Origin: Sphingopyxis sp.
GTDB lineage: Bacteria; Pseudomonadota; Alphaproteobacteria; Sphingomonadales; Sphingomonadaceae
Direction: 5' to 3'
Assembly (NCBI GenBank): GCA_030145715.1
Contig: JAIXHQ010000008.1
Location: 49,749 to 113,748, forward strand
Length of the DNA: 64,000 nucleotides
In this document: positions 35,769 through 47,164 of the stretch, in pieces
How positions within the stretch are numbered: the first letter of the stretch is position 1
Layout of the letters: each line of letters opens with the position of its first letter
Made by a program: the position numbers and the translations under genes
The notes under the pieces: model-generated
The model's database searches: none
The model's input: only the letters and a program-made list of their open reading frames with translations
Told to the model about the DNA's origin: nothing

Positions 35769-36608
35769 TCAATTCCAGGGCGGCGCGTTCAGGCCCTTCG
35801 GGCTGGCGGTGAAAATCTCGCAGCCGGTTTCGGTGATACCGATGCTATGTTCGAACTGCGCCGACAGGCTGCGGTCGCGGGTCACCGCGGTCCAGCCGTC
35901 GGCAAGCATCTTTACCGCATATTTGCCGGTGTTGATCATCGGTTCGATCGTGAAGAACATGCCGGGGCGCAGTTCCGGGCCGGTGCCGGGGCGACCGGCG
36001 TGGACGACCTCGGGCGCGTCGTGGAACATCTGGCCAAGCCCGTGACCGCAGAAATCGCGGACGACCGAATAGCGGTGGCGTTCGGCATGGCTTTGAATCG
36101 CGTGGGCGACGTCGCCCATGCGGTTGCCGGGTTTCGCCTGTTCGATCCCCAGCATCAGGCATTCATAGGTGATGTCGACCAGCCGCCGGGCCTTGATCGG
36201 CACGTCGCCGACCAGATACATGCGGCTGGTGTCGCCGTGCCAGCCATCGATGATGCTGGTGACGTCGATGTTGACAATGTCGCCGTCGCGCAGCGGCTTG
36301 TCGTCGGGGATGCCGTGGCAGACGACATGGTTGATGCTGGTGCAGCAGCTATGCGTGAACCCGCGATAGCCGAGCGTCGCGGGGACGCCGCCGCCATCCA
36401 GCATCATCGTGCGGACCAGATCGTCGATCGCGGCGGTGGTCACCCCCGGCTGAACAAAGGGGACGAGGGCGTCGAGGATCTCCGCCGACAGGCGGCCGGC
36501 CTTGCGCATCCCGGCAAAGCCCGCTTCGTCGTGCAGCTTGATCGTGCCGTCGCGAACCGGATTGGGCGCGCCAGCGTCGGCGGTGGTTACTGAGACATAG
36601 TCGTACAT
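35769..36608 (-). CDS. map: Type I methionine aminopeptidase
   Basis: A 279-residue enzyme removing the initiator Met from nascent proteins. The metal site is complete in order: Asp in GDIVNIDVTSII, Asp in GWHGDTSRMYLVGD, His in CGHGLGQMFHDAPEVVH, Glu in FFTIEPMI and Glu in FEHSIGITETG. The N-terminal extension MYDYVSVTTADAG is somewhat longer than in E. coli. It stands alone, with a 585-base repeat-rich region upstream. Confidence 0.96.
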   Translation of the reverse strand: MYDYVSVTTADAGAPNPVRDGTIKLHDEAGFAGMRKAGRLSAEILDALVPFVQPGVTTAAIDDLVRTMMLDGGGVPATLGYRGFTHSCCTSINHVVCHGIPDDKPLRDGDIVNIDVTSIIDGWHGDTSRMYLVGDVPIKARRLVDITYECLMLGIEQAKPGNRMGDVAHAIQSHAERHRYSVVRDFCGHGLGQMFHDAPEVVHAGRPGTGPELRPGMFFTIEPMINTGKYAVKMLADGWTAVTRDRSLSAQFEHSIGITETGCEIFTASPKGLNAPPWN

Positions 36609-37193
36609 GGGGACGGATATAGGGAAGTGGAGGCAAAAACGCTAGCTTGATGGACGTCGATGCAAGTTCCGCGCCTTTGGGGTATTTTGCTCAAGCCAGA
36701 GCTTGATTCCAGTAACTCTGATTTCCATTGACAGCCATTGAGGCAAGCGATCGGGTAGCATATGCGTTTCTTTCACTACCCGTTTGACAATCGGGAACCA
36801 GCGTTTTCGGGCTTGCGTCCTCGATTTGCGATGAGCGCCCAATCCTCCCGCCCCAGCGGTGCCTGAGCCGCTCCATCTTTTTAGCATGTTACGCGATGTG
36901 GTCTTGTACATCGGAAAGTCGTTCCCGTGTTTGAGCCCCTCCCCTTCAGGGGAGGGGTTGGGGTGGGGTCTATCGGCCTAGCGCAAGGCCGATGGACCCC
37001 ACCCGCTGCGACTGAGCCAGCAAGCTGGCAAGTCTCGCTTCCCTCCCCTGAAGGGGAGGCCGTGGTTACTCGCTCAGCTTTTACAAAGCTGACGTCCGCC
37101 GTCACATAATTTCGCGGGCGGCCGTCATTCGATCATTCAATTCGCCAGCGGTCAAGGCGCGCAGGATGGCATGGTCGCGGGACAGGCCTTCCG
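36609..37193. repeat. Gene-free region with a composite palindromic repeat
   Basis: No supported gene lies in these 585 bases. The part 36650-36905 is visibly AT-richer than its surroundings and carries an 89-codon minus-strand open frame (36642-36911) without a ribosome site or recognisable domain, perhaps a decayed gene. The part 36936-37057 is a composite of hairpins. CCCCTCCCC-TTCA-GGGGAGGGG is at 36936-36957. A long imperfect stem from GGGTGGGGTC to GACCCCACCC spans about 36961-37003. CCTCCCCTGAAGGGGAGG is at about 37041-37058. Together they form a mosaic intergenic repeat. Confidence 0.6.
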
Positions 37194-39530
<2,337 letters not shown>

Positions 39531-39694
39531 GGTCTTCATCTCCTTGCGGGGACCAGGCCGGGGAGATGGCGGCCCCCTTAGGAACACAAGGTGGCGATGC
39601 CGCCGCCCCATCGCAAGGGAAAAGCGGTCGCCTTTGTGAAATTACGATGACGGTGTTGCGCTGTGGTTAACGCGACCTTGCGAATCGGGCGCGA

Positions 39695-40462
39695 TCAGGT
39701 GAGCGCGCGATAGAGGCCAAAGGCGCTGGTCGCGGTCAGCACGACGCCGACCATGACGAGCATCAGCTTGGGCGAAAAGCGTTTCGCCATCATCGCGCCG
39801 ATCGGTGCGGCGACGACGCCGCCGATAATCAGACCCAGCGTCGGACCCAGAATCTCTTCAAACCCCAGATTCCAGATAAAGGCGATCGAGACCGCGACGG
39901 CGAGGAAAAATTCGACGCTGTTGACCGTGCCGACGACCTTGCGCGGCTCGCCGCCCTGAACAAGCAGGTTCGACGTCACCACCGGCCCCCAGCCGCCGCC
40001 GCCCGCGGCGTCGAGAAAGCCGCCGACCACCGCGAGCGGAGCGACGACCTTTGGCTTGGCGATCTTGGGCGGATAGAGGAGGCCGCGAATGAGCAGCCAC
40101 ACGCCGATCAGCACCAGATAGCCGAGCACGAAGGGCTTGACGACATCGGCGTGGAGCGAGGTGAGGACATAGGCGCCCAGCACGCCGCCGACCACCCCGG
40201 GAATCAGTAACCGCCAGAACAGCGGCCAGTCGATGTTGCGATGGAACAAATGGCTGAGCCCCGATGCGCCGGTGGTAAAGATTTCCACGACGTGGATGCG
40301 CGCCGACGCGGTCGCGGGCGGGACGCCGAGAACCGCGACCAGCAAGGTGTTGCAGATCACGCCAAACGCCATGCCGAGCGCGCCGTCGACGAGCTGGGCG
40401 GCAAAACCGATCAGGATGAACGGCAGGAGGGCGGAAAAGTCGATCGCCGCAAGTTCAGTCAT
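39695..40462 (-). CDS. TSUP family (TauE/SafE) membrane permease
   Basis: A 255-residue inner-membrane protein with about eight hydrophobic segments and the internal two-fold pattern of the sulfite exporter TauE/SafE family. FAAQLVDGALGMAFGVICNT begins the first half and VVGGFLDAAGGGGWGPVVTS the second. Both carry the Gly-rich DG/DAAGGGG motifs. Members move sulfite, sulfonates or other organic anions. The start is ATG 40462 with only a weak ribosome site. No sulfur gene is adjacent, so the substrate is open. Confidence 0.88.
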   Translation of the reverse strand: MTELAAIDFSALLPFILIGFAAQLVDGALGMAFGVICNTLLVAVLGVPPATASARIHVVEIFTTGASGLSHLFHRNIDWPLFWRLLIPGVVGGVLGAYVLTSLHADVVKPFVLGYLVLIGVWLLIRGLLYPPKIAKPKVVAPLAVVGGFLDAAGGGGWGPVVTSNLLVQGGEPRKVVGTVNSVEFFLAVAVSIAFIWNLGFEEILGPTLGLIIGGVVAAPIGAMMAKRFSPKLMLVMVGVVLTATSAFGLYRALT

Positions 40463-40575
40463 ATGTCATCCCAACCCTTTTGATTGAGAACCCTGCTGCC
40501 GCGATTCCGGCGCGGGCGCCAGCGCAATTTTTCTGCGCGCGGCAAAGGGATTTGTTTATGCGCCCGGTCGATCCG

Positions 40576-41514
40576 TTATCGACCGGCGCGGCCCGCGATT
40601 TCGTCCGGCAGATATTCGCGCACATAGTCGATGAAGGCCCGCAATTTGGGCATCACCTGCTTGCGGCTGGGATAATAGAGAAAAAGTCCCGACGTCGCGG
40701 CGGCATAGTCGGTCAGGACAAGTTCGAGTTCCCCCGTCTGTACCATGGCGCGGGCCATCGGTTCGGCCATCATCCCCATCGCGACGCCAGAGCGCACCGC
40801 GACGAGCGCCGCGATCCAGTCGTTGACGATCACCGGCCCGGTGACGCCGACATCATATTCGCGATTCCCCTTTTCAAAGGTCCACGGCATCAGCGCGCCG
40901 GTCGCGAGGCGAAAGCGGATGCAACGATGATCGCGCAGGCTTTCGGGCGTTTCGGGGCGGCCATATCGGTCGAGATAGGCGGGCGCGGCCGCGACGACGA
41001 AACGAAAGGGGCCGGTCAGCCGCACCGCGATGACATCGGCATCGAGCGATTCGCTCATTCGCACCCCGGCATCAAAGCCGCCCGCGCTGAGGTCCGCGAG
41101 CGCATCGTCGGCATAGATTTCCAGCTCGATTTCGGGATAGGCGTCGCAGAAACCGGCGATGATCGGTTCGAACAGCGGCTGGACCGCGCCGCGCATCAGG
41201 TTGATCCGCAGCCGACCGGCGGGGCGGTTGCCCAGATTGCGCGCCGCCTCATAGGCAGCGGCAAGGCCCGTATAGGCGGGGGCGGCGCGTTCGAGGAACA
41301 TTTCGCCCGCCTGCGTCAGGCCGACGCTGCGCGTCGTTCGCATGAACAGCGGTGCGCCGACCCGCGTTTCGAGCGCCTTGATCGTCTGGCTGATTGCCGA
41401 GGGAGAGACACCGAGGTCGGCCGCCGCGGCGGAAAAGCTCCGCCTTTCCGCGACACGCAGGAAAGCTTCGATCCCGTCGAGCGCCCCATGGGGGATTGTT
41501 AAATCCTGCTTCAA
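40576..41514 (-). CDS. LysR family transcriptional regulator
   Basis: A 312-residue regulator with an N-terminal winged helix (GIEAFLRVAERRSFSAAAAD, then LGVSPSAISQTIKALE, residues about 10-50) and a C-terminal periplasmic-binding-like effector domain. The subgroup resembles CrgA-type LysR proteins. The open frame begins with TTG at 41514 and lacks a clear ribosome site, so the exact start is uncertain. It is divergent from the small exported protein gene across about 80 bases, and LysR proteins often control such neighbours and themselves. Confidence 0.9.
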   Translation of the reverse strand: MKQDLTIPHGALDGIEAFLRVAERRSFSAAAADLGVSPSAISQTIKALETRVGAPLFMRTTRSVGLTQAGEMFLERAAPAYTGLAAAYEAARNLGNRPAGRLRINLMRGAVQPLFEPIIAGFCDAYPEIELEIYADDALADLSAGGFDAGVRMSESLDADVIAVRLTGPFRFVVAAAPAYLDRYGRPETPESLRDHRCIRFRLATGALMPWTFEKGNREYDVGVTGPVIVNDWIAALVAVRSGVAMGMMAEPMARAMVQTGELELVLTDYAAATSGLFLYYPSRKQVMPKLRAFIDYVREYLPDEIAGRAGR

Positions 41515-41597
41515 GCCACTTGCAGATTAGAGAGGATTATCTATGTGCGCAACCGCGCCTAAAAAGGTTGCACAACGAAACGAAAGGAACCTCTCCC

Positions 41598-41933
41598 ATG
41601 TCCTATCAGCTCTCCTCTTTCCGCCGCTTTCCTGCCGCCTTCGCAATCGTCGCCGCTTCGGCCCTTGCGTTCACCGGCCTGATCGCATCCGCAAACCCCG
41701 CCTATGCCCAGTCGGGCAGCGACTATCGCTGCGCGGGCCTGGCCGAACAGGCGCATGTCGCCGCGACCGGCGCCGACAATGGCAAGCAGGTCAGCGCCAA
41801 GCGTTTCGTGTCGACCGGCAAGAAGCTGTGCGAAGCGGGCAATGAACGCGCCGCCGCCAAGCAGTTCCGCGCCGCGCTGAAGATCGCCGGCGTCGCCGAA
41901 GTCGAAGCCGACAGCCAGATGGCTTCGCGCTAA
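41598..41933 (+). CDS. Small exported protein of unknown function
   Basis: A 111-residue protein with a long signal peptide ending in SANPAYAQ, hence periplasmic. The mature 75 residues contain two Cys (DYRCAG, KKLCEAGN) that could form a disulfide, and an amphipathic helical pair (ERAAAKQFRAALKIAGVAEV) like a single TPR hairpin. AAGGA lies about ten bases before the ATG. I recognise no family. Divergent transcription from the LysR gene suggests it may be that regulator's target. Confidence 0.7.
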   Translation: MSYQLSSFRRFPAAFAIVAASALAFTGLIASANPAYAQSGSDYRCAGLAEQAHVAATGADNGKQVSAKRFVSTGKKLCEAGNERAAAKQFRAALKIAGVAEVEADSQMASR

Positions 41934-42046
41934 GTCAGGCGAGACAATAGTCTCCGGACCCTTCTCTCCCTCTCTCCGACGGGTCCATTAACTGGGGCGG
42001 CACCGACATGGGCCGCCCCTCTTATTTCAGGCGTACGCCCCCTGCG

Positions 42047-43099
42047 TCAGGCGGCGGCCCGCTCGGCACCCGCTATTGCCGCTTCGGCCATTGCGTCGGC
42101 GACCAGCGCGGGCGAGCGTCCCTCGCGCGCCGATCGTTCGAGCAGCGCCAGCACGCGCGGCGCGATCGCGGCGATGCGCGACGCGACGGCGCCTTCGTCT
42201 TCGCCCAGATATTCGGCGGACACATTGATGATGCCGCCCGCGTTGACGACATAATCGGGGGCATAGACGATGCCGCGTTCGATCAGCAGCGCCGCTATGT
42301 CCGGGCTGGCGAGCTGGTTGTTGGCGGCGCCGCAGATCAGTTTCGCCTTCAGCCTGCGGACGCTGTCCCGGTTGAGCGCGCCGCCGAGGGCGCAGGGGGC
42401 GAAGATGTCGGCATCGACCCCCGCGATCGCGGCCGCATCGACGACGCGCGCGCCAAGGATGGCGGCCAGCCGATCGCGGCGCACCGGGTCCGGGTCGGCG
42501 ATCACCAGATTCGCCCCCGCATCGGCGAGGCGGCGGCAAAGGTCGGCGCCGACGTTGCCGGTGCCCTGGACCGCGACCGTCAGCCCGGCGAGATCGCGCC
42601 CCAGGGCAAATTCGGCGGCGACCCGCATCGATTCGAACACGCCCTGTGCCGTCCATGGCGACGGATCGCCGCCCGCGCGACCATCGGCCCGCGGCAGGCC
42701 GGCGACATGACGCGATACGTGCGCGACCTCCTGCATGTCGGCGACGCCAGTGCCGACGTCTTCGGCGGTGACATAAAGGCCGCCCAGCCTTTCGACCGCG
42801 CGGCCGAAAGCGCGAAACAGCGCTACCCGGTCAAAGGCGCCTTCGGGCCGCCGCAGCACCGCCTTGGCACCGCCCAGCGGCAGCCCGGCAAGCGCGTTCT
42901 TGTAACTCATGCCCTCGGCCAGCCGCATCGCATCGCCCAGCGCATCGCGCATGTCGGGATAGGGCCACAGGCGGCACCCGCCCGCGCCCGGCCCCAGCGT
43001 CGTCGAATGAATCGCGATGAATCCGTCGAGCCCGGACTCAAGATCGTAAAGCCGCACGCATTCGAGCGGCGGCGCCAGGCGGGCAGGACGGATGACCAT
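42047..43099 (-). CDS. Leucine dehydrogenase-like amino-acid dehydrogenase
   Basis: A 350-residue Glu/Leu/Phe/Val dehydrogenase family enzyme that oxidatively deaminates a branched or aromatic amino acid with NAD. The catalytic lysines sit in GMSYKNALAGLPLGGAKAV (Lys67 and Lys79), with spacing as in leucine dehydrogenase. The NAD fold has VAVQGTGNVGADLCRRL, and NQLASPDIA and VNAGGIINVS follow. AAAGGAG precedes the ATG. It is divergent from an Lrp/AsnC regulator gene, which fits amino-acid-responsive control. Confidence 0.9.
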   Translation of the reverse strand: MVIRPARLAPPLECVRLYDLESGLDGFIAIHSTTLGPGAGGCRLWPYPDMRDALGDAMRLAEGMSYKNALAGLPLGGAKAVLRRPEGAFDRVALFRAFGRAVERLGGLYVTAEDVGTGVADMQEVAHVSRHVAGLPRADGRAGGDPSPWTAQGVFESMRVAAEFALGRDLAGLTVAVQGTGNVGADLCRRLADAGANLVIADPDPVRRDRLAAILGARVVDAAAIAGVDADIFAPCALGGALNRDSVRRLKAKLICGAANNQLASPDIAALLIERGIVYAPDYVVNAGGIINVSAEYLGEDEGAVASRIAAIAPRVLALLERSAREGRSPALVADAMAEAAIAGAERAAA

Positions 43100-43223
43100 G
43101 AAAACTCTCCTTTGAACAGGAGTTCATGATCGCATCGATGGCGCGGGCAATCTTCGTCGCATTGTCGCGATTTGCAGCGATTATGGCATGTTCTGACCGC
43201 GTAAAATAAGATACAGGGTCAAT

Positions 43224-43688
43224 ATGACCGATCTTGATCCATTTGAGATAAAAATTCTCCGCGAATTGCAGCGCGACGCGAATCAGACGACGGCAGAGGT
43301 CGCCGAGCGCGTCGGCCTGTCGGTGTCGCCCTGCTGGCGGCGGATCGACCGGCTGGAACGCGAGGGTTTCATTCGCAAACGGGTGGCGATCATCGACCGG
43401 CGCAAGGTCGGGCTGAACGCGCATGTGTTCGCGCAGGTCAAGCTGAACGCCCATGGGCGCGCGAACCTGGACGAATTCAGCGAGGCGATCCGTGGCTTTC
43501 CCGAGGTGCTCGACGCCTATGTGCTGATGGGGACGACCGATTTCATGTTGCGGATCGTGGCGCGCGACATCGATGCGTATGAACGCTTCTTTTTCGACCG
43601 GCTGAGCAATCTGCCGGGGGTGCAGGAAATCAATTCGACCGTGGCGCTGTCAGAGATCAAGGCCACGACCGAATTGCCGCTGGGGTGA
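43224..43688 (+). CDS. Lrp/AsnC family transcriptional regulator
   Basis: A 154-residue regulator with the N-terminal helix-turn-helix (FEIKILRELQRDANQT, then AEVAERVGLSVSPCWRRIDRL) and a C-terminal RAM ligand domain (VLDAYVLMGTTDFMLRIVAR, and a late VQEINSTVALSEIKATTELP). Such proteins bind amino acids and form octamers. Placed head-to-head with the leucine dehydrogenase-like gene, it most likely controls it in response to a branched-chain or aromatic amino acid. Confidence 0.93.
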   Translation: MTDLDPFEIKILRELQRDANQTTAEVAERVGLSVSPCWRRIDRLEREGFIRKRVAIIDRRKVGLNAHVFAQVKLNAHGRANLDEFSEAIRGFPEVLDAYVLMGTTDFMLRIVARDIDAYERFFFDRLSNLPGVQEINSTVALSEIKATTELPLG

Positions 43689-43706
43689 CGGCCGCGCCGC
43701 TCGCGG

Positions 43707-44978
43707 TCAGGGCTGGACGGGGCGGACGGCGGAACCGGCGTCGCCGCGCGCCTGCCGCGCCGCCGCCATGATGAGCAGCGCCGACGCCAGCGACAGGCCG
43801 ACGAGGAGCCACAGGCCCGGCGCATAGCTGTCCAGACGATCGAACGAAAAGCCGAGGGCGAGGGGGCCGAGGACCGATCCCAGTTGCACGATGCCAAAGG
43901 CGATGCCGTAGAGGCGTCCAAAGCTGCGCAGCCCAAAGCGGCGACGGAGCAGCCACGGCAGCATGTCCGCTTCGACGCCATAGGCCAGGCCGATGAAACC
44001 CGCCGCGGCATAGATGGCGGCGGGACTGTCCGACGTCAGCAACAGGGCGCAGCCGACCGCCTGAAGCGGAAACAATATCGCGCCCAGGATGCCAAAGCCG
44101 AAGCGGTCGAGCAGCGCGCCCGAAATCGCGCGTCCGGCCAGCGAGACGAGCCCGATCATCGCCACCACGCCCGCCGCCCGATCGATCGGCCAGCCCCGGT
44201 CGGTCAGCATCGGAGCCAGATGGGTGAGCATGGCGGCGGTGACGAGCATCACGAGAAAGAAAGAGGGCGTCGCGGTCCAGAAGATCGGCGACCGCAGCGC
44301 CTCTGCCAGCGTCGCGCCCTCGATCGCGCTTTCGTTCCCCGAATGGCGCAGGGCGCGCAGTTCGGGGCGGTCGCGCGCCGCGATCAGGGCGACCGGCAGC
44401 CCGATCGCGCCGACGACCATCGCCATCGCCACCCACGCGGTTCGCCAGTCATAATGGGTCAGCAACTCGCCATGGGCATGTGCCATGGCGAACTGGCCGA
44501 ACCCCGATCCGAACATGCCGATCGCGACCGCCAGCCCCAGCCGGCGCGAGAACCATTGCGGCAACAGGCTGACATAGGCGGTCGGCGACGCGATGATCGA
44601 TACCAGCCCGATCAAAAAGCCGCAGGCGAGGAACAGGCCAAAGTCGCCGGGAACGACGACAAGCAGGGCCAGCGTGACCGGCAGCAGGATGCTGGACGCG
44701 ATAATGACCCCGCGCGATCCCCGGCGATCGAGGAAAAAGCCGAGAAACGGCGTCCCCAGCGCGCCCATGAGCGCGACGATGGCGTAGAGCGAGCTGACCT
44801 CGCCTCTTGTCCATCCATATTCGGCGGCAATCGGCTTTACGTAAAGGCCAAAGCTGGCGATGAAGGCGGGGCCAAAGGCGACCGCCAATCCGATCGCGCT
44901 GCCGATCGCGACGGTCCAGGCCGCGCGGCCGCGATCGAGCGTCGCGTCCGCGCCGGCTGGATTAGGCTTCGTCGACAA
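43707..44978 (-). CDS. MFS transporter, last gene of the catabolic operon
   Basis: A 423-residue inner-membrane carrier with about 12 hydrophobic segments and the MFS loop 2-3 motif GALGTPFLGFFLDRRGSRGV. It resembles the oxalate/formate and monocarboxylate-type MFS subgroup. The frame opens with TTG at 44978, inside the end of the hydrolase gene (17-base overlap), so it is translated from the same message. It probably imports the aromatic substrate or an intermediate acid, or exports a product. The start codon choice is uncertain. Confidence 0.85.
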   Translation of the reverse strand: MSTKPNPAGADATLDRGRAAWTVAIGSAIGLAVAFGPAFIASFGLYVKPIAAEYGWTRGEVSSLYAIVALMGALGTPFLGFFLDRRGSRGVIIASSILLPVTLALLVVVPGDFGLFLACGFLIGLVSIIASPTAYVSLLPQWFSRRLGLAVAIGMFGSGFGQFAMAHAHGELLTHYDWRTAWVAMAMVVGAIGLPVALIAARDRPELRALRHSGNESAIEGATLAEALRSPIFWTATPSFFLVMLVTAAMLTHLAPMLTDRGWPIDRAAGVVAMIGLVSLAGRAISGALLDRFGFGILGAILFPLQAVGCALLLTSDSPAAIYAAAGFIGLAYGVEADMLPWLLRRRFGLRSFGRLYGIAFGIVQLGSVLGPLALGFSFDRLDSYAPGLWLLVGLSLASALLIMAAARQARGDAGSAVRPVQP

Positions 44979-45804
44979 TGCCGTTGCTCAGCGTGCCCAG
45001 CCCCTCGATCTCGACCTCGATCGTGTCGCCCGGCTTCATCCACACCGGCGGTCGGCGGAACAGGCCGACGCCCCCGGTCGTGCCGGTCGCGACGACGTCG
45101 CCCGCCTCGAGCGGCAGGATCGTCGAGATATAGGCGATCAGTTCGGGCACGCCGAACAGCAGGTCGTCGAGGGTCGCCTGTTGCATCACTTCGCCGTTCA
45201 GTCGCGTGGTCAGGCCAAGGCTGCCGATCTCCCCCGCTTCGTCGGGCGTCACCAGCCAGGGACCGAAGGATCCCGACCGCCAAAAGCTTTTTCCGGGCAT
45301 GAACTGCGTCGTATGCGCCTGCCAGTCGCGGATCGAACCATCGTTGAAACAGGCATAGCCCGCGACATGATCCAGAGCGTCGGCGGCGGCGATATGGCGA
45401 CCGCCCCGCCCGACGACAAAGGCCAGTTCGCCTTCATAATCGAAATTGGGCGACGCCTTTGGCCGCACCAGATCCTCCCCCGACCCGACGAGGCTGGAGG
45501 GATAGCGGGGAAACAGGATCGGATAGGCGGGCGCGTCGCGGCCGGTTTCGGCGATATGCGATTTATAGTTGAGCCCGACGCACAGGAGCTTTGGCGGATC
45601 GATCACGGGCGGCAGCAGCGTGACGGCGTCATGCGCAAGGTCGGGCGCATCCGATGCAAAGGCGGCGACCGCGTCGAGCTTGTCGAGCACGCTGCGCAAC
45701 GTCTCTCCGCCGCCCGCCACCTTTCCCTTCAGGTCGACAATTCCATCCTCGCGCCAGATCCCGAAGGAAAGGCTGTCGGCGGTGCGATAGGATACTAGCT
45801 TCAT
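44962..45804 (-). CDS. Fumarylacetoacetate hydrolase family protein
   Basis: A 280-residue enzyme of the FAH superfamily, which cleaves or hydrates ring-fission products with Mg. Metal ligands are Glu124 and Glu126 in FDYEGELAFVVG and Asp155 in CFNDGSIRDW. LLCVGLNYKSHIAE and the C-terminal GDVVATGTTGGVG and KPGDTIEVEIEGLG are typical. In this operon it would act after ring cleavage, as a C-C hydrolase (acylpyruvase type) or a hydratase/decarboxylase. It overlaps the CoA-transferase B gene by four bases. Confidence 0.9.
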   Translation of the reverse strand: MKLVSYRTADSLSFGIWREDGIVDLKGKVAGGGETLRSVLDKLDAVAAFASDAPDLAHDAVTLLPPVIDPPKLLCVGLNYKSHIAETGRDAPAYPILFPRYPSSLVGSGEDLVRPKASPNFDYEGELAFVVGRGGRHIAAADALDHVAGYACFNDGSIRDWQAHTTQFMPGKSFWRSGSFGPWLVTPDEAGEIGSLGLTTRLNGEVMQQATLDDLLFGVPELIAYISTILPLEAGDVVATGTTGGVGLFRRPPVWMKPGDTIEVEIEGLGTLSNGIVDEA

Positions 45805-46457
45805 CGGTCGGCTCCTTTTGATGGGTCGGCAGGACGCAGCGGAGCGCCTGTGCGCTCGGCCAGCATGTCAATCGTGACGCCGGGCGCGCGATCGAGGACG
45901 CGAAACGCATCGCCGTCGGGTTCCAGCACCGCAAGATCGGTATAGATGCGCTTGACGATCGCGCGGCCGGTCGCGGGCAGCGACAGCGCGCCCAGCAGCT
46001 TGGGATCGCCGGCGCGGGTCGTGTGCGATGTGATGACGCGGACGCTGCGCGCGCCCGCCGCCAGGTCCATCGCGCCGCCGACCGCGGGCACGCCGTCGCC
46101 GCCCGTGGTCCAGTTGGCAAGGTCGCCGTTCGCCGCCACCTCGAACGCGCCGAGGATGCAGATGTCGACATGCCCGCCGCGGATCATCGAAAAACTGTCG
46201 GCATGATGAAAGAAGGCGCCGCCCGCCAACAGCGTAACGGGCTTTTTTCCTGCATTTATCAATTCCATATCCTCGTCGGCGGGCGCGGGCTGCGGTCCCA
46301 TGCCAAGGATGCCGTTTTCGCTGTGCAGGATGACTTCGCGCCCGGCGGGAATATGGTCGGCGACACGTTCGGGTTGTCCGATCCCCAGATTGACAAAGGC
46401 GCCCTCGGGAATGTCGGCGGCGACGATCGCCGCGATTTCGTCGGCGGTCCAGCTCAT
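45801..46457 (-). CDS. 3-oxoacid CoA-transferase, subunit B
   Basis: A 218-residue beta subunit of a class I CoA-transferase. The catalytic Glu47 lies in ILHSENGILGMGP, and FVNLGIGQPERVADHIP and GGHVDICILGAFEV are family segments. Class I enzymes such as PcaIJ (3-oxoadipate) and ScoAB (acetoacetate) move CoA from succinyl-CoA to a 3-oxoacid via a glutamyl-CoA thioester. The aromatic context favours a PcaJ-like role, but acceptor specificity cannot be read from sequence. It overlaps its partner gene and the hydrolase gene by four bases each. Confidence 0.92.
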   Translation of the reverse strand: MSWTADEIAAIVAADIPEGAFVNLGIGQPERVADHIPAGREVILHSENGILGMGPQPAPADEDMELINAGKKPVTLLAGGAFFHHADSFSMIRGGHVDICILGAFEVAANGDLANWTTGGDGVPAVGGAMDLAAGARSVRVITSHTTRAGDPKLLGALSLPATGRAIVKRIYTDLAVLEPDGDAFRVLDRAPGVTIDMLAERTGAPLRPADPSKGADR

Positions 46458-47164
46458 CGCGCGCCCTCCCGTTCCAACAGATGGTCGCGTTCGCTGACCG
46501 GATCGGGGACGATCACCAACTGATCGACAAAGATCGACGGGGTGACGATCTGTTCGGGGTCGATGGCGCCCAGCGGGACCACGCGCCGAACCTGCGCCAC
46601 CGTCGCGCGGGCCGCCATCGCCATCACCGGCCCGAAATTCCGGGCCGCCTTGCGATAGACAAGATTGCCCCAGCGATCGGCGGTTTCGGCCTTGATGAGC
46701 GCCACGTCGCCGCGGATCGCATGTTCGAGGATATGTTCGCGCCCGTCGAAAAACCGCGATTCCTTGCCCGCGGCGAGGTCGGTGCCGGCGGCCGTCGGCG
46801 TGAAAAAGGCAGGCACGCCCGCGCCGCCCGCGCGCATCCGTTCGGCCAATGTGCCCTGCGGCACCAGTTCGAGTTCGATCCGCCCCGCCTTGTAAAGTTC
46901 CGTAAAGACATGGCCGTGAGAGCTGCGCGGAAAGGAACAGATGAGCTTTGCCACGCGCCCCTTCATCAACAGGCGGGCAAGGCCGATTTCGCCGTTACCG
47001 GCATTGTTGTTGACGATGGTCAGGTCGCGCGCGCCATGTTCGATCAGCGCGTGGACAAGTTCGGTCGGATTGCCCGCTTCGCCGAATCCGCCGATCAGCA
47101 CCGTGTCGCCATCCCTGACCGCGGCGACGGCGGCGACGGCATCGTCGTTGACCTTGTCGATCAT
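46454..47164 (-). CDS. 3-oxoacid CoA-transferase, subunit A
   Basis: A 236-residue alpha subunit that pairs with the next gene. Conserved segments are VLIGGFGEAGNPTELVHAL, NNNAGNGEIGLARLL, ICSFPRSS and LVPQGTLAERMRAGGAGVPA. The C-terminal half has ALIKAETADRWGNLVYRKAARNF. The ATG at 47164 overlaps the monooxygenase stop (ATGA). Together with subunit B it would activate the acid released from ring cleavage for thiolysis. No thiolase gene is present in the window. Confidence 0.92.
   Translation of the reverse strand: MIDKVNDDAVAAVAAVRDGDTVLIGGFGEAGNPTELVHALIEHGARDLTIVNNNAGNGEIGLARLLMKGRVAKLICSFPRSSHGHVFTELYKAGRIELELVPQGTLAERMRAGGAGVPAFFTPTAAGTDLAAGKESRFFDGREHILEHAIRGDVALIKAETADRWGNLVYRKAARNFGPVMAMAARATVAQVRRVVPLGAIDPEQIVTPSIFVDQLVIVPDPVSERDHLLEREGAR

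Noticed and set aside
36642..36911. An 89-codon minus-strand frame in the map-clpA gap
   Set aside because: No ribosome site, no recognisable domain and no partner; described only as part of the gene-free region.
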